A stretch of 64,000 nucleotides of DNA from Kappaphycus alvarezii (taxonomy: Eukaryota > Rhodophyta > Florideophyceae > Gigartinales > Solieriaceae), in the NCBI GenBank assembly GCA_002205965.3, contig NADL03000129.1:62001-126000 (forward strand), read 5' to 3'. The notes beneath the pieces are model-generated. The model was not told the origin of the DNA, did not search any database, and saw only the letters and a program-made list of their open reading frames with translations. The position numbers and the translations under genes are program-made. Shown piece after piece: positions 32,561 to 43,989 of this stretch (position 1 is its first letter; every line of letters starts with the position of its first letter).

Positions 32561-33013
32561 TCATACCATGTTTCTTGACAAAGCAGGTGAAAATTGTCTT
32601 GCGGAAGGCTTTTTCATGATATTTTTTATCATTTCTGATGAAGACGTGTACTGTACAGCGATCGTTCCATGATTGAAATTATCGCAAATCATGTGATAGT
32701 TGATGTCAATATACTTCGATCTACCATTTGCAATTGCATTCTCAGCCAGCTTGATACATCCAAGATTGCCCTCCCTGATATTCATCTGGGTAAAAGCGCT
32801 AATGCCTAAATCAGATTCAAATTTGCGAAGCCATAGAGCTTCTCGAGTATCATACGCTGTAGCCACATATTCGGCTTCCGCTGAACTTTGGGCGACAAAT
32901 GTCAGCTGCTTATTGCGCCAGCTCACATGTCCTCCAGAAAACATGAAAACGTAGCAACTAATAGATTTACGTGTTGGATTTTCTTGACCCCAGTCTGAAT
33001 CACTGTATCCCAC
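32561..33013 (-). pseudogene. Copia RNase H
   Basis: A 150-codon open frame: MGYSDSDWGQENPTRKSISC, FSGGHVSWRNKQLTFVAQSS and AEAEYVATAYDTREALWLRK, followed by a decayed DN-containing strand (EGNLGCIKLAENAIANGRSK) and YIDINYHMICD. This is the complete copia RNase H layout: DSDW, SWxSKxQxxVAxSSAEAEYxA and YIDxxYHxxxD. The late TKP motif is changed to MKKP. The domain ends just inside the 3' LTR. It is the best-preserved part of this element. Confidence 0.87.
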
Positions 33014-33219
33014 AATCTCACCCGCATCCCTTTCGTGTAGACGATTACAGATCTGTGGTCGCTTTTAAGTATCTAAGGACATGCTTGACAGCGTTCCATA
33101 ATTTCCGTGTAGGGCTACTCGAGAATCTTGATAAATAGCCCGTAGCATGGGATATATCGTGGCGCGTAGTATTCGAAAGATGAATTAAGCAGCCCAACAG
33201 CTGCTGATATGGGTCACGT

Positions 33220-34100
33220 CGACTTCATCCACCATTCGATACACTAAGATCCGTGCCTGTGGGCAAAGAGGCTTGGCTAGGCGTACAGTCCTAAACACGG
33301 AAAAACATCCACATCCTTTCAATCAATGGGCAGTGGAGAAGCTTGACATAATTAGGGTCATCAATAATGGTAAACCCTAGAAACTTTTCTGCATTCTCCT
33401 GCACTCTAACAGTGAATTCCGCACTGATTTCCTGTACCGAACTTTTACTTAAATTATGGTCGTCCTCAGTGATCTTGATATCATCCACGAAGACAAGCAG
33501 AATTATAATACCCTTACTGTGATGATTTATTTATAAAATTGGATCTGCATATGACGGTTCGAACTTCAAACCTAGTAAAATTTTATGCAATCGCTCTCGC
33601 CAAACCCAAAATGCCTGCTTCAAACCGTATATTTCCTTCAATGAGCGATAAACTAAGTGTTCAGAACCTTTCTCAAGACAATCTTCCGGCTGTTGCATGT
33701 ATATTTCCCCATCTAGCGCCGCGTCCAAAAACATTCTGAACATCAAAAGTTACGTGTTTTCAGTGTTTTCTAGCGGAAAGAGCTATAAAGAGCCGAAACG
33801 TCGAGTACTTGACGACTGGTGAAAATATCTCAAAGTAGTCTACGCCTTACCTCTGAGTGAACCACTTGGCAACTAGACGCGCCTTGTACCTTTCTATTTT
33901 TCCTTTAAGGTTCTTCTTAAGGTCTAATACCCACTAACTCCTCACATATTTCCGCCCAGCTCGTAAGGTAACTAATTTACACGTGCGCTACGTTTTTAAG
34001 GACGCGACATCTGCATACATTGCCTCCCGCCCTAGCCCTAGGGACATCTGCACGTCGAACAGCCTTACTGTACGTGAATGGCACGTCCAGTTTATCCGCG
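33220..34100 (-). pseudogene. Copia reverse transcriptase, degenerate
   Basis: The block 33531-33746 reads FLDAALDGEIYMQQPEDCLE, LVYRSLKEIYGLKQAFWVWR, the RT fingers and palm of copia (TAFLxGxLxExIYMxQPxGF...LxKSLYGLKQAxRxW). After a break, 33291-33488 reads DDIKITEDDHNLSKSS and VQENAEKFLGFTI. The catalytic YVDD survives only as DDI. Upstream, about 33750-34100, RT entry pieces are decayed. Catalytic loss and stops make this non-functional. Confidence 0.8.
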
Positions 34101-34499
34101 TTCATAGCGGTATCTGTCAAAAGGCAGGCTTGTTCAAAGCCAAGCTTTTCAGGTGGAACCCCCACCTTTTATCTTGCTTTTCGGGGAAGTTGTGGTATGT
34201 GCTCAAATTGTTCTGTGGGGGAAAGGATAGGTGAATCGGTTGTTACCAGCGCATACTGAATCGCTCTGGGTTGCAATATCTTCCTCAGTGATGTCCGCAC
34301 CTAGCATGAATTAATCCGTTCTTCGTGTCATTTTCGTCGGCGTTAGCAGCTTGATCTTCAATAAACTCAACATATTGAGATAAATTAATGCTTCCAGTGC
34401 TAGGATACATAACGCGAAAGGCGTTACCTCTGTCATAAATCACGAAAAAACCTTCGACTGCTCGCGACAGGAACTTACCAAGACGCTTTGCCTTGGAGT

Positions 34500-35330
34500 T
34501 TGTACGAATGCCTTACATCCAAAAACTCGAGCATGCTGTACGCTCGGTTTATGCCCATGAATGAATTCATAAGGGGTCACCATATTCTTGCAACTTCTCG
34601 TATACATACGGTTGCGTAAATAGTTTGCACAATTGGCGGCTTCAGCCCAATACGTTCGCGGTTGACGGGAGGAAGCATCATTATAATGGTTCTGGTCGTA
34701 TCCAGCAGAGTAAGATTTAACCTTTCAGCGCAGCCGTTTGGTTCTGGAGAGAACGGCATGGTAATTTAGTGAAACATACCCTTTTTCTCATGCTAGTCTT
34801 TTGAAACCGAGCAATTATGTTCGCCTCCTCCATCACTTCGTAACCATCTGACTTGTCTGCGATTAATCATGGTAAGGCTTGCTTCCGTACGATAGAAGAG
34901 CGGTTCGATCTCCTGTTTCAGCTCTTGAAAGGCATCTTGCACTTGAATCTTTCTCCGAGTGAAGCGCACTAAAGACTACCTACTGTACTCGTGAATCAAC
35001 GTGAGAAAGTACTGCGAATTTGAGAAGGAGCGGACCTTGACTGGACCAAAAACATCCGAATAAACCCGTTCAAGATTACTAGAGAATTCTCTGTGCGTTT
35101 TTCCTCAGCTTTGCTTTTGCGGGGTGTCGGCATGACTTAACAACAATACAACTCTGGCAACTGCTATCAGCTGTATCCAATTTATGAAAGGGAATGCTAT
35201 CACATATAGAGAGCAAATGCTGCACTGTATCGTGCTTAGCGTGCCCCAAACGCTGATGCCGAAGTTCCTTGGATTCATCTGGTACCAACACGTGCGCACG
35301 CAGGGGCTCTGGTCCTCAGCATGCATTTTT
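34500..35330 (-). pseudogene. Copia integrase, degenerate
   Basis: At 35079-35291 the frame ELRHQRLGHAKHDTVQHLLS, then CQSCIVVKSCRHP, is the pre-integrase zinc domain (HxRLGH...CxxC), with the HHCC residues readable. The core decays between about 35080 and 34760. MPFSPEPNGCAERLNLTLLD (34577-34759) is the TPxxPxQNGxAERxNRTL block holding the third catalytic residue (Glu, kept), and the end is lost in stops. No GKS-type C-terminal motif can be read. Confidence 0.78.
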
Positions 35331-35398
35331 ACGGATATTAGCGCAAGGTACAGTCAATCAAGAGATTCTAGAGCCACCACCTTAATAATTTTAGAGCT

Positions 35399-36169
35399 CT
35401 ATTGTTGCACTGTATTGAGTCTATTACGCGAAGTTTTTACATCATCATCGAAAACAATCCGAAAAACTTTCTTTCGGACTGCCGAAACTGATATAATACT
35501 GTAAAGTACCTTTAGGGCGTAGAGGACATTATGGAAGACAATTCGGTGCTTTATGCCATTTACAACGTAAATAAATTCCACTGTACCGATGCCGTTGGTT
35601 TCGATGAACTGCTCATTTCCGACTTGAACTGCGTTTTACGCACTCCGGAACTTCCTGAAGTAGGACGTTTCATTAGTGAGATGAACAGTGCAAGCTAAGT
35701 ATATCATCCATTTCTTAGATTTTTCTGCCTCTCCCCTAACGAAAATAGAAGGAGATCCATGGCTCCCGAGGCATCCTTAGTCCTCTGCACCACCATAGAT
35801 GTGGCATTCTTTTTTGGGCCTTTATTTACTTGCATGTTACCCTTTATTTTGCTTTTCATTCCAAAGAACTTCTTGAGGTAACAACTGGAGCTAGGATTGT
35901 GAAAACAGCGATCTGATGGGTGCCCTTCACGTCCGCAATGTGAGCACTGTATTTTCCCCTCGCATGCGTGTACCACTTGTACCACGACTGACCATAGCTT
36001 TTCCATGCTCCAAGGCTTGTTCAGCGATAACTAGTTCCGCAACTGACTCGGTATAAGTTTTACCAGTAGCACGAAAAACTTGAGAAGTAGTATTACAATC
36101 ACTCGTCAGACCGCGCAGGAGAGCGCGTTTCTTCTCCAAAGGGGAAATCGAGTGTCCAATGGCTGCCAT
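35399..36169 (-). pseudogene. Copia gag C-terminal half and protease remnant
   Basis: The frame 35927-36169 (ISPLEKKRALLRGLTSDCNT, VAELVIAEQALEHGK) is the second half of a copia gag capsid. The frame 35704-36006 contains CSHCGREGHPSDRC, an intact CX2CX4HX4C zinc knuckle. Further on (35399-35581) EFIYVVNGIKHRIVFHNVLY resembles the protease segment that follows the active site. The DSGA catalytic motif itself is not readable. Gag starts only about ten bases inside the LTR, so roughly its first half is missing. Confidence 0.78.
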
Positions 36170-36176
36170 AACCTTA

Positions 36177-36419
36177 GAGTCTAGCCCTTTTACAAAGAAC
36201 AGAGTAACAATACACTTATACTAGTTAGACCTCTCATACTACACACACCGAAATATTACCGACTCAATCTGCTTCAGCTGTGTGGTACAGGATTATTTCG
36301 TGTATAAAAGAGAGATCCATAGAAGCTTTTAAGTGGACCAGACCGAGTCACACATCACGATCCCAATCATGACCATAATCATGACCATCTGTTTGACCTT
36401 CGTGCTAATTACGTCAACA
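36177..36419 (-). repeat. 5' LTR of copia element (right copy)
   Basis: Partner of 32284-32528. The element-strand start TGTTGACGTAATTAG is intact. At its inner edge it meets mid-gag directly, with no clear primer-binding site: the inner sequence reads TAAGGTTATGGCAGCC, only vaguely like an initiator-Met site. Confidence 0.9.
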
Positions 36420-38499
36420 TAAAAGTCCTAATGCAAAGTGAATGAAAACTTTTACGCCGAGTAGTAATCTTTAGGTCAAGAATATTCCGTCCATGATCAT
36501 TTGTAACACTTCTGTATGTTTTTTTAGTGAACAGCTTCAATATATTGTTTCGGAGGAATGAAATAACTCTAATATTTCTCAAACTTTCAAAATTAGGTCA
36601 TAAATCCAGGCGGAATACTTTAAACAAGGAATTACGCTTCTGTGCAGGTCCTGCAGTGCATAAAATCTTACTCTCTTTGACCACTTTTCATAGATATAGT
36701 GATTTAGATTATAATAACATGTACTCGAGCAGTACGACTTTTCATCCGCATTGATCTGGATGCCAAGACAAGTGAATTGCGCGGACAAGGTTGGAGATAG
36801 GTGCTGACATAAAAATGTTGGAAACTGTTTCATTCAATTGATTAAAAAGTTATTTCGTTGCCTATATTGACTTTTTTTCTTCATCAATTTTAAAGTTTTG
36901 CCGCCATCGGCAATTTCGGGTTCATTATGTGAATTAATCTGCGCCATACTCTCTGTATCTTTAGAGATGAGCTTTATTACCGATGAATGGTACTCATCGA
37001 CTGCATTTGGATTGATTTGTACCGGTTGCGACGTAAGGGTAGAGACCGAAGCATCCTGATTTGTAATCATGGTCCAAAGCTCTCTGATATTTTGCCGAAG
37101 GTTGAAAAGCAGTGATCTGAAGGCTGCTGGAAAATGGTTCAAAAATCGTTGGAGGGAGATAAAGATAGGAAATTTAGACGCTCTTACTAGAAATTTATTA
37201 ATTTTGGACGTATAGATATAATAAGAAGAGAAAGTACGGCAGAGAGGAAAGGAAAAAAGTTTATATATTAGTATATTTATTGGATTTTGGTGCTACAAAC
37301 AACGAGTTTTTTCTAAATGTTAAAAATTCTCGATTGTGCTCGAATCATTCTTACTCCAGTTCGTGCAAAGTTCTTCGGTTTAGACTTATTGAATTGAAAT
37401 TTTAAGCAGTCGTAAAGTTCCGTACGAGTTATAAAGTACCGTAGTTGCGTCTCTTTGTTACATTAGTTGGAATTAATTCATTCTGCTAGAAACATAGATT
37501 TTACTTAAACTACATCAATTTCTATAAAGCATAAAAAAATTTGGCACAATATGTAGTTACTGGCAATACAGCATTAATTGGCTTTATGTGGGAGAATTGA
37601 ATACATTTTAGTATAATTTTGTTACGGCGAGGGAGAATGAAAAAAGATGAAATAAACGGCATGAAAGCTCTCAATACATCATTGAATTCCCGTTTTTGAC
37701 ATTCTTTAATCAGTTAGTTTCCCTAAACAGAAGATGAGGAAGTACTGAGGCACTTCTTCGTTGCGTTTGTAGAAGTTCTCTCCAGTCGGCCCGATCCGTC
37801 GATGAGGACCGCCCTGTAAAGGGCTTTTTGAATGATCATAAAGCAGTACATATTGTAGGGTAGTCAAAGCATACTTTATTACGTGGCGCAGTATAAATTA
37901 TTTGAAATAGTAATTGCTGTCTATACGAATGATATCCTTGTTGGACATTATTCGAAGAAACAGTGTTTTAACCTACTGTATCAACCAATAGTACTTTAAA
38001 GCGAAGTTCACCCCCTCGTGACGTTTATATCAGTCTTGAACTAGAGAAATTGTAATTCTTAGATATTTACCAACATCAGCTTCTGAAAATAAATCAAAAG
38101 CTCTTGGAGGATAGAACTGGGATCTTTACTTAAAGTCCACCATTGAAATATCGGTAAGACGAGAAAGAAACGGGTTGAAACACTCCCGGTGTAAGCGATG
38201 CACTTACAGAAAGAGAAAACCACACACTATACATGGGTTGCATCCGGAGTCCCTTGAGTATTGGCTGGAAACATTAAAACAAGTAATGAAGTATTAATTG
38301 GGAAATATACCACTTTAAGCTATTATATCTGTTTACACTAATTTGGATTCTGAACACACCTGTAGTGCAATGGCTGGCCTCGCCGTGGGTCGCGAAGAAC
38401 GGGAAGGAAAAGTGTCTGGAGGGTAGTTACTTCTGCGAAGGTTCAAAGAGGTATTTTTAACCTGGGGTATTTACACGCGGCCGCCTAGGAATAGTATGA
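36420..38499. other. AT-rich DNA, one unassigned minus frame
   Basis: A 102-codon minus frame at 36834-37142 (LRQNIRELWTMITNQDASVS, then a Ser/Asp-rich part) shows no motif. It could be part of an old gag, but I cannot support that. The rest has short frames only. Confidence 0.45.
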
Positions 38500-39830
38500 C
38501 TTATGCACATCGCATGTGCATTTCAATTTTCACATTTGTAAAGATACACACCATAAGTGTTAGGGTATTTTTACTAGCTGAAAATGGCTAATACAGTAAA
38601 TCTAAACGTAGATTGAATCCCCAGTATCCGCCCGGGGAGACGGTCCTAATGGATACCACCCTTGAAAATAAGGCCGATCCCGCCGATCAGTTTAAATCTA
38701 CCTCGGTCTACAATGTTTTTGCGCTTCTCGGTTGAGCCCCGACGATTATTCTCTGTCTAGACTCTATACTTTCCCTTTTCCCTTTTTCAAGGCTTTTTCT
38801 TAAGGATAGCCAAACCACCTTTCCTTTACCCCTTACCTTGAGGCCCGGTTTGCGGATTGCAATCCCTAGTCGGTAAGGTGGTGTTTGCAAGAATCTCAAG
38901 GGTACCTGGTTGGGTTAAGGCACTCTGTTGTTTGATCAGGGTGTGATAATCGTGAGTCTGCATAGCCGGCGTTGGTTTAGGGCCGTCGTGTCGCGTATCG
39001 AGACAAGCTACTTTACCCAGCCCGATAGGGACTTATTCAAGAACTCGATGATCCTTCGAAAAGGGTAGCGCCCGGGATCTGGAAAGTTCCATCTAAGTAT
39101 TCACTTTTCCACGGTAAGCTAAAGCCGCGCCAAGGCTTCATTCTAAAAGTAAAAGGATGCCAAGTTCCGGGAATCTGAATGCCTTACAACCCGTCGCGGT
39201 ACTGGTCAGACGAAAATCGCTCACTATAGCTCTACGCAAGTTCAGTGCCCACATGAGTATCTAGCAAGACATTAAGAGCACACTAGTGTCTATACGACCA
39301 TGCTCTGTCCTCATATGAGGCACACTTTGTCCTCATATGAGGACAGTTTCCGTTACATTTTGGAAAGATAAATGTTTTGGAAGGCCGAAATGTTTACAGG
39401 AAAACAGGTTTTTCATGTACAGTAATTTTACTGTACGTGCGCCCTCGTTTCTGAAACCCCCCACGATAATACGAACTATTTTTCCTTCCAAAACGTAGTC
39501 GTTTTCACAACTTCTTGCGAAGAGCGGAAGCTGGTGAGGGAAAATTGCTCTAGGCTTAACCGAGGTCAATAATCTTTAAAAGTTTGTTTTGATCGGCCAT
39601 CTACACTCATGAACTAATGCGGAGGGACAAGAAATGCGTTGAGGTAAAAAAGAATTGTATTGATAAAAAGGGCTAAAAGTTGTTCTCATATGAGGACAAC
39701 GGTACAATAGACACTAGGGAGGGGGAGTCGGACACCCCGTCATTTATTTCTCATTTCATGGTCTGCGGTAGTGCTATTCTTTTACATCCAAAGCCGAGAG
39801 ATTGTATTACAAGAACCATCGCATGTTTCT
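38500..39830 (+). repeat. Dispersed repeat family, copy B
   Basis: Counterpart of copy A (28100-29450), with the shared landmarks listed there. Copy B is interrupted at 39283-39717 by a DNA element that copy A lacks. Copy A's sequence passes straight from ...AAGAGCAC to ...GGGCACCCTGCGGTTTATC, and copy B resumes after the insert as ...GGACACCCCGTCATTTATT. This comparison defines the insertion. Confidence 0.7.
39283..39717. mobile_element. Short non-autonomous DNA transposon with inverted ends
   Basis: A 435-bp insert in repeat copy B. Its ends are an 11-bp perfect inverted pair, CTAGTGTCTAT (39283-39293) and ATAGACACTAG (39707-39717). Inside each end lies an almost identical 18-base palindrome, TGTCCTCATATGAGGACA: at 39328-39345 (perfect), 39681-39698 (one change), and a partial third copy at 39306-39320. 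ACACTAG is present at both edges, so the duplicated target may be CTAG or ACACTAG. The middle has a hairpin, GTACAGTA-attt-TACTGTAC (39417-39436). A 78-codon minus frame (39333-39569) is unassigned. Size and ends suggest a MITE-like element; superfamily unknown. Confidence 0.75.
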
Positions 39831-39839
39831 CAACTGAAT

Positions 39840-41999
39840 TGATAGCTTTTAGGGAGCTGATGATCAGAAGTTAGTGAAGTTCATTGGCGCAGTCCCGAAA
39901 CGATTTCAGAATAAGGATAAATAATGATTTTTTCTCAAATTAACCCAGAAACTCTCCCAATGGCAAAAGGTTATCAAATAACGTCGCCGTAGCAAAAGTA
40001 GATAATAAACCAATAAACATATTTTATCGCAGTTCATGGCGAAAGGCGTCTAAAAAGACCCGCTTGACAGAATCTCCTCTTCTTTCAGCGATCTTTTACT
40101 CTATCCGCTCTATATTAACAGTAACTATGAATACAACAGACTTTCCAGAGAGACAATATGTCTAACAGAAATCTCAGAGCTATTCACAAGCGGCCAATAA
40201 CCTATTTAATTAATTTACACAAGAGCATCATCATCTCATGTAATCCTAAAGATCCACTAATCAGCCTCCGTATCAATGTAAACAACTTCGATATCTATCA
40301 ATCATAGTAAACTTCTCCACATAAAAGATAGCTAAGCACAAGAACAAAAATAAAGCTCCACATATCTTATCCATCTGTGATGCAGCAGCTCTTCTCGCTA
40401 AAGGCATGATTATCACGGAATATAACACATAAACTTCAAGAAACTTCTTCGTTTCTTCTGTAAAAATCGGAAATCTACTTTTCCGCCGTCCTCAATTTCT
40501 TCCCCAAAAAAGTTGGACAAAATCGCGCACAAGAACTAACAGCCCTAGCCAAAAAAGCCTATGTAAGGTGTTACCAGCCATATCCATACATGGCGGCACA
40601 GCAAATACATATCTGTTAGATCCATAAGCCTTTCATTTCTCTGAAGGTATGATGGTGACTATATAGAAGCACGTGAAATAATTCGCGGTGAACTTTAAGT
40701 AACCAAATACCCGGATGTATAAAATCCAAAGAAGATGCTCGAAAGACTCTAGTTTAACAATATGTCGTTAGTAACCGCTCTTTTAAGTAAATTGGCATGT
40801 ATAAACCGCCTACAGAGTTTTCTTAACGCCTTAGTGGCTTGCTTCGTATCATAACAAAAGCTCATGCATCGAGAAATGCGGCAAAGCCCTCGGAATGGCA
40901 GTCAGTAACAAGCGCCGCTGTTGCTGAAATACTGAAGTTGCGTTCTGCATTTCGCTCGAATGACAAGCGTAATTTTTTTACGAAACGAGTTTTAAACAGC
41001 GAGCTTAATAAAAATTTTAGGCAAGCTAAAACGTGACGTTTGATTGGCGCGATTCATGTTGCAAATAAAAAATGCTTGGAAGAAGCGGAAGGTGGTTTGC
41101 TGCCACGGAAGTTGTATATAAAATAAGCTCGTAAAAAGCACTACAACTTGATCAAAAAGTTCGATGAAGAGCGAAATTTTTGTTAACTATAATAGCTTTG
41201 AGCATGTTTAAGTCGGTAATGACGTGCAATAAACAAAAAAAGAGCTTAAAAATTACAACACTTTTTACTGTTTGCTAAACCGCCAGAGATAACATAAATA
41301 GTATTCAGACTTCGTATCTACCTCAACTGCTCTCAATTTCGAAAAATCCAGAAAACCATGGCTATATGAGCACCAAATCAAATTTGACATAACCAGTGCA
41401 AATCGCACGGGTGAAGAACTCTGGTGCGTCAGTGAAGGAAAAAAGGGGGGATGAGGGAGAAAATAGGGAAGTTAGTCTAGAGCAAACGATTTTCAAACTG
41501 AAAGGAATACGAAGTTTCCTGATACTTATGTAAACGTTCGAGCCTAGGCATAAGTATTGAAATTGCCTTGTTTACGCGTAGTAAATTCACTAAAAATAGC
41601 TGAGCAACAGCGGTGATCAAGTCCGCCGACGATTTGACGGTAATATACCGACCAGAATGCGAAGGCGATACCCAAACCATACAAACAATCAAAAAGACGC
41701 CCATGGTCGTTTAAATTTTCCTTTTCCCAAATCAGGTAATTGCAGCCGTTTTTACTGCCAAAAAGACCAACCGGAAACTAATTAAACGATTGGCAGTTTC
41801 ATGCTGTAAAGCGGGCCGAGGAACTAATTTAAGCGTTCTACTGAATTGAAAATGACGCATTTGTTCTGCTAATAAACCGACTGTACAGTTTTAGTGTGTG
41901 CAGTCAGTTGCAAAGCATATTTTTTCTTGAGTATCGAAAAAGTCCTACAATTACAGGAACATATCAAAGTAAGCTGAGGGTAACTGGTACCTAACGAAG
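39840..41999. other. AT-rich DNA, no gene recognised
   Basis: Only short frames. A minus frame at 41477-41704 could be a further decayed part of the gypsy relic to the right (RT or RNase H), but no motif supports it. Confidence 0.45.
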
Positions 42000-42640
42000 G
42001 GAAAAGTTCTCAGCTTCGTGATGGGCGCGGCTGTTGCAAGTTCAATATTTGCTGCCACAAAACGTTTCAATTGTATGAAAATAGGGCAGTGTCTCCATGC
42101 ACGGTGAAGTGGTATATTTTCGGAGTGACATTGTGAATTCTACGCAATCCTCAAAGGTGATATGGCACAAAAGATATTAAGAAATTATTATTAGCGCGAA
42201 AGGACCGCCTGCAATAGTTTGAAGGGATTCGTTGCAAATTTCGCGACACGGTAGAAGACATTTTGATTGGTAACGGGAAATAGTAATGGCTTCATCTTGT
42301 GGCTGAGTGACATTTAGTCGTTACAGAACCTTGCCTTGTCTTCTTTCTCGTTAGCAAATAATCCGGGGGAAAAAGGAACTATACGCATTGGTCAAAAAAC
42401 AAAAGAACAGCACCTTATCTATATCCTTAGAAAGACTTCGTTCTGCTTTATATCAATCCTCTTAGAGACATGATGGATTTCTGCGTTATCGGTCAACTCA
42501 AATGCATGTGCGGCCTTAGCATCAGAAGGACGGAGGTCATGGAGAGAACAGGCGAAATTATCAAGGTCATTTAGCAAGCGGATATTTCCGCTTGGCCCTG
42601 GCCTTAAATATTTGAAAGCTTCGCGCAAAAGACTTCTATA
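42000..42640 (-). pseudogene. Old Ty3/gypsy reverse transcriptase fragment
   Basis: Minus-strand frames give AHAFELTDNAEIHHVSKRID and IKQNEVFLRI (42419-42628), the gypsy RT entry (HxFxLTDxxPIxxxxRRxxxxxxEVxxxxL). After a shift comes EKEDKARFCND, a stop, then MSLSHKMKPLLFPV (about 42310-42240), the KKDGKARFCVDYRxLNxxTxxDxFP block. Further on, KTAF/GxYEF-like remains near 42050 are too decayed to use. The catalytic YxDD has not been found. This copy is far more degraded than the element at 6.6-14.6 kb and belongs to a different lineage. Confidence 0.7.
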
Positions 42641-42849
42641 TTCGTATCTTCTCCAACTTATCCCGAAGCCGCGTGATTTCCCGTATTTTAGTGGGAGAAA
42701 ACCAGCTCACACTGTTCCTTCGCAATTATTCGAACGAAGAAACAATTATCATCTGCAACACTCACATTATACTCTGAATCAGATTCAGAGAATAATGTGA
42801 GTTCTTCGCTATCCGTGCCTACAGGCAATTGTAGTTGCTTGGTGTGCTC

Positions 42850-43240
42850 TACTTCGCTCCAGATCGATGAGCACCACCTTTCCGTTGTCGGAGATGCAAG
42901 CAGTTTGGAATCCTAACTTAAGAGTTTTATTGTGGTTCTCCAGGAAAAACAATCCGATGATGATGTCAGAATCAGGGCCATCCAGGAAGATAGTATCTAG
43001 TAAAATTCGCTCGGTATTGAATGTGACAGCTTCGCTCTTGGAAGCTCAACACGTTCCATATATTGTAAGTCTGCTACAACTAAGCGCCGACTAGTACTCT
43101 TCAAGGGACGCCAAGAGCGCCGAAATACGTTAAGATTGCACGATTTTAGTGCCTACTGCATTGAGCACAGCCCTGGCAAGGGTGCCACAGACCTTCTTAG
43201 AGTCCAAATTCAGGAATAATCCAGGATTTTTCATCTGTTC
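42850..43240 (-). pseudogene. Old gypsy protease-like remnant
   Basis: Directly upstream (element sense) of the RT fragment the minus strand reads LDTIFLDGPDSDIIIGLFFL, then ENHNKTLKLGF (about 43000-42890). This resembles the retropepsin second half (xxxxDxIIGxxFLxxHxxxxxxxx). Further upstream TLARAVLNAVGTKIVQS (about 43195-43145) may follow the active site, but DSGA is not preserved. Support comes mainly from its position before RT. Confidence 0.45.
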
Positions 43241-43989
43241 CAACTGGATAGCATGTATCCTTATTCCATCGCGAAACAACTTGTGAATGATAATAAGAGC
43301 TTCATATAAATGATATTTCCAAATCTAAGCGCAGGGGGCGCAATTGAAATATCGGACAATATTTTGTACTTCCCAGCATACTACTCAATTTCGGCTGTTT
43401 TCTTGGCCTTATTCTAGTTTTTTCTTACTTTTCCTTGTTCTTCGACTTTTTGGGGGATTAGAGAACCTGAGAGGGGGATGATTATGGGGTCTGCAGAATA
43501 GTTCGAGTAAGGGTAAAGCCAATGGTTATCGGGACCTGATTCGTGCGATTTGCCTGCCTCGTCACTGATTTTACTGCGGCGTCTCATTTGGCAGTAACTA
43601 CGAAGCTTTTTTCGCAGTCAAGTTCCTCTTGAATGAAGGGGACCTGAATTTCGCTGCCGACTAAAGCGGTCTTGGCATCATCTTCTTGAATGACATTTTC
43701 AGTTACATTTAGTTTGGAAACTTTACCTCGACTCTTTTCCTCCAGATCAGGAGCTCTTGTCACCATGTTCCTTTCTCAAGCATTTAGAACAAGATTTTCA
43801 GCATGAGAGTTGGAGGGACATTATTAGGATAAATGAACGGGTCATTTGACTTAAAAGAACTTGCATTGACTCTGCAAGGACGCCTGCTGAGGCGCGGCGT
43901 AGATTATTTCTTTGGAAAGCAGCGCAACTTCGCAATGTTTCGCCTACTAAGCCGCATTTCGTCTAAATCCTTTGATTCATAGTATCAAT

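Larger units (their letters stand above)
32284..36419 (-). mobile_element. Copia-type LTR retrotransposon with two LTRs, gag truncated
   Basis: A 4.1-kb element on the - strand, between direct repeats of about 245 bp. Element order: LTR (36419-36177), the C-terminal part of gag with a zinc knuckle, protease remnant, integrase, RT, RNase H and LTR (32528-32284). The LTR starts TGTTGACG on the element strand, a common copia LTR start. Gag lacks its N-terminal half: it begins next to the LTR, so the leader and first part of gag are deleted. Pol has many stops. No target-site duplication is apparent. Confidence 0.88.
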
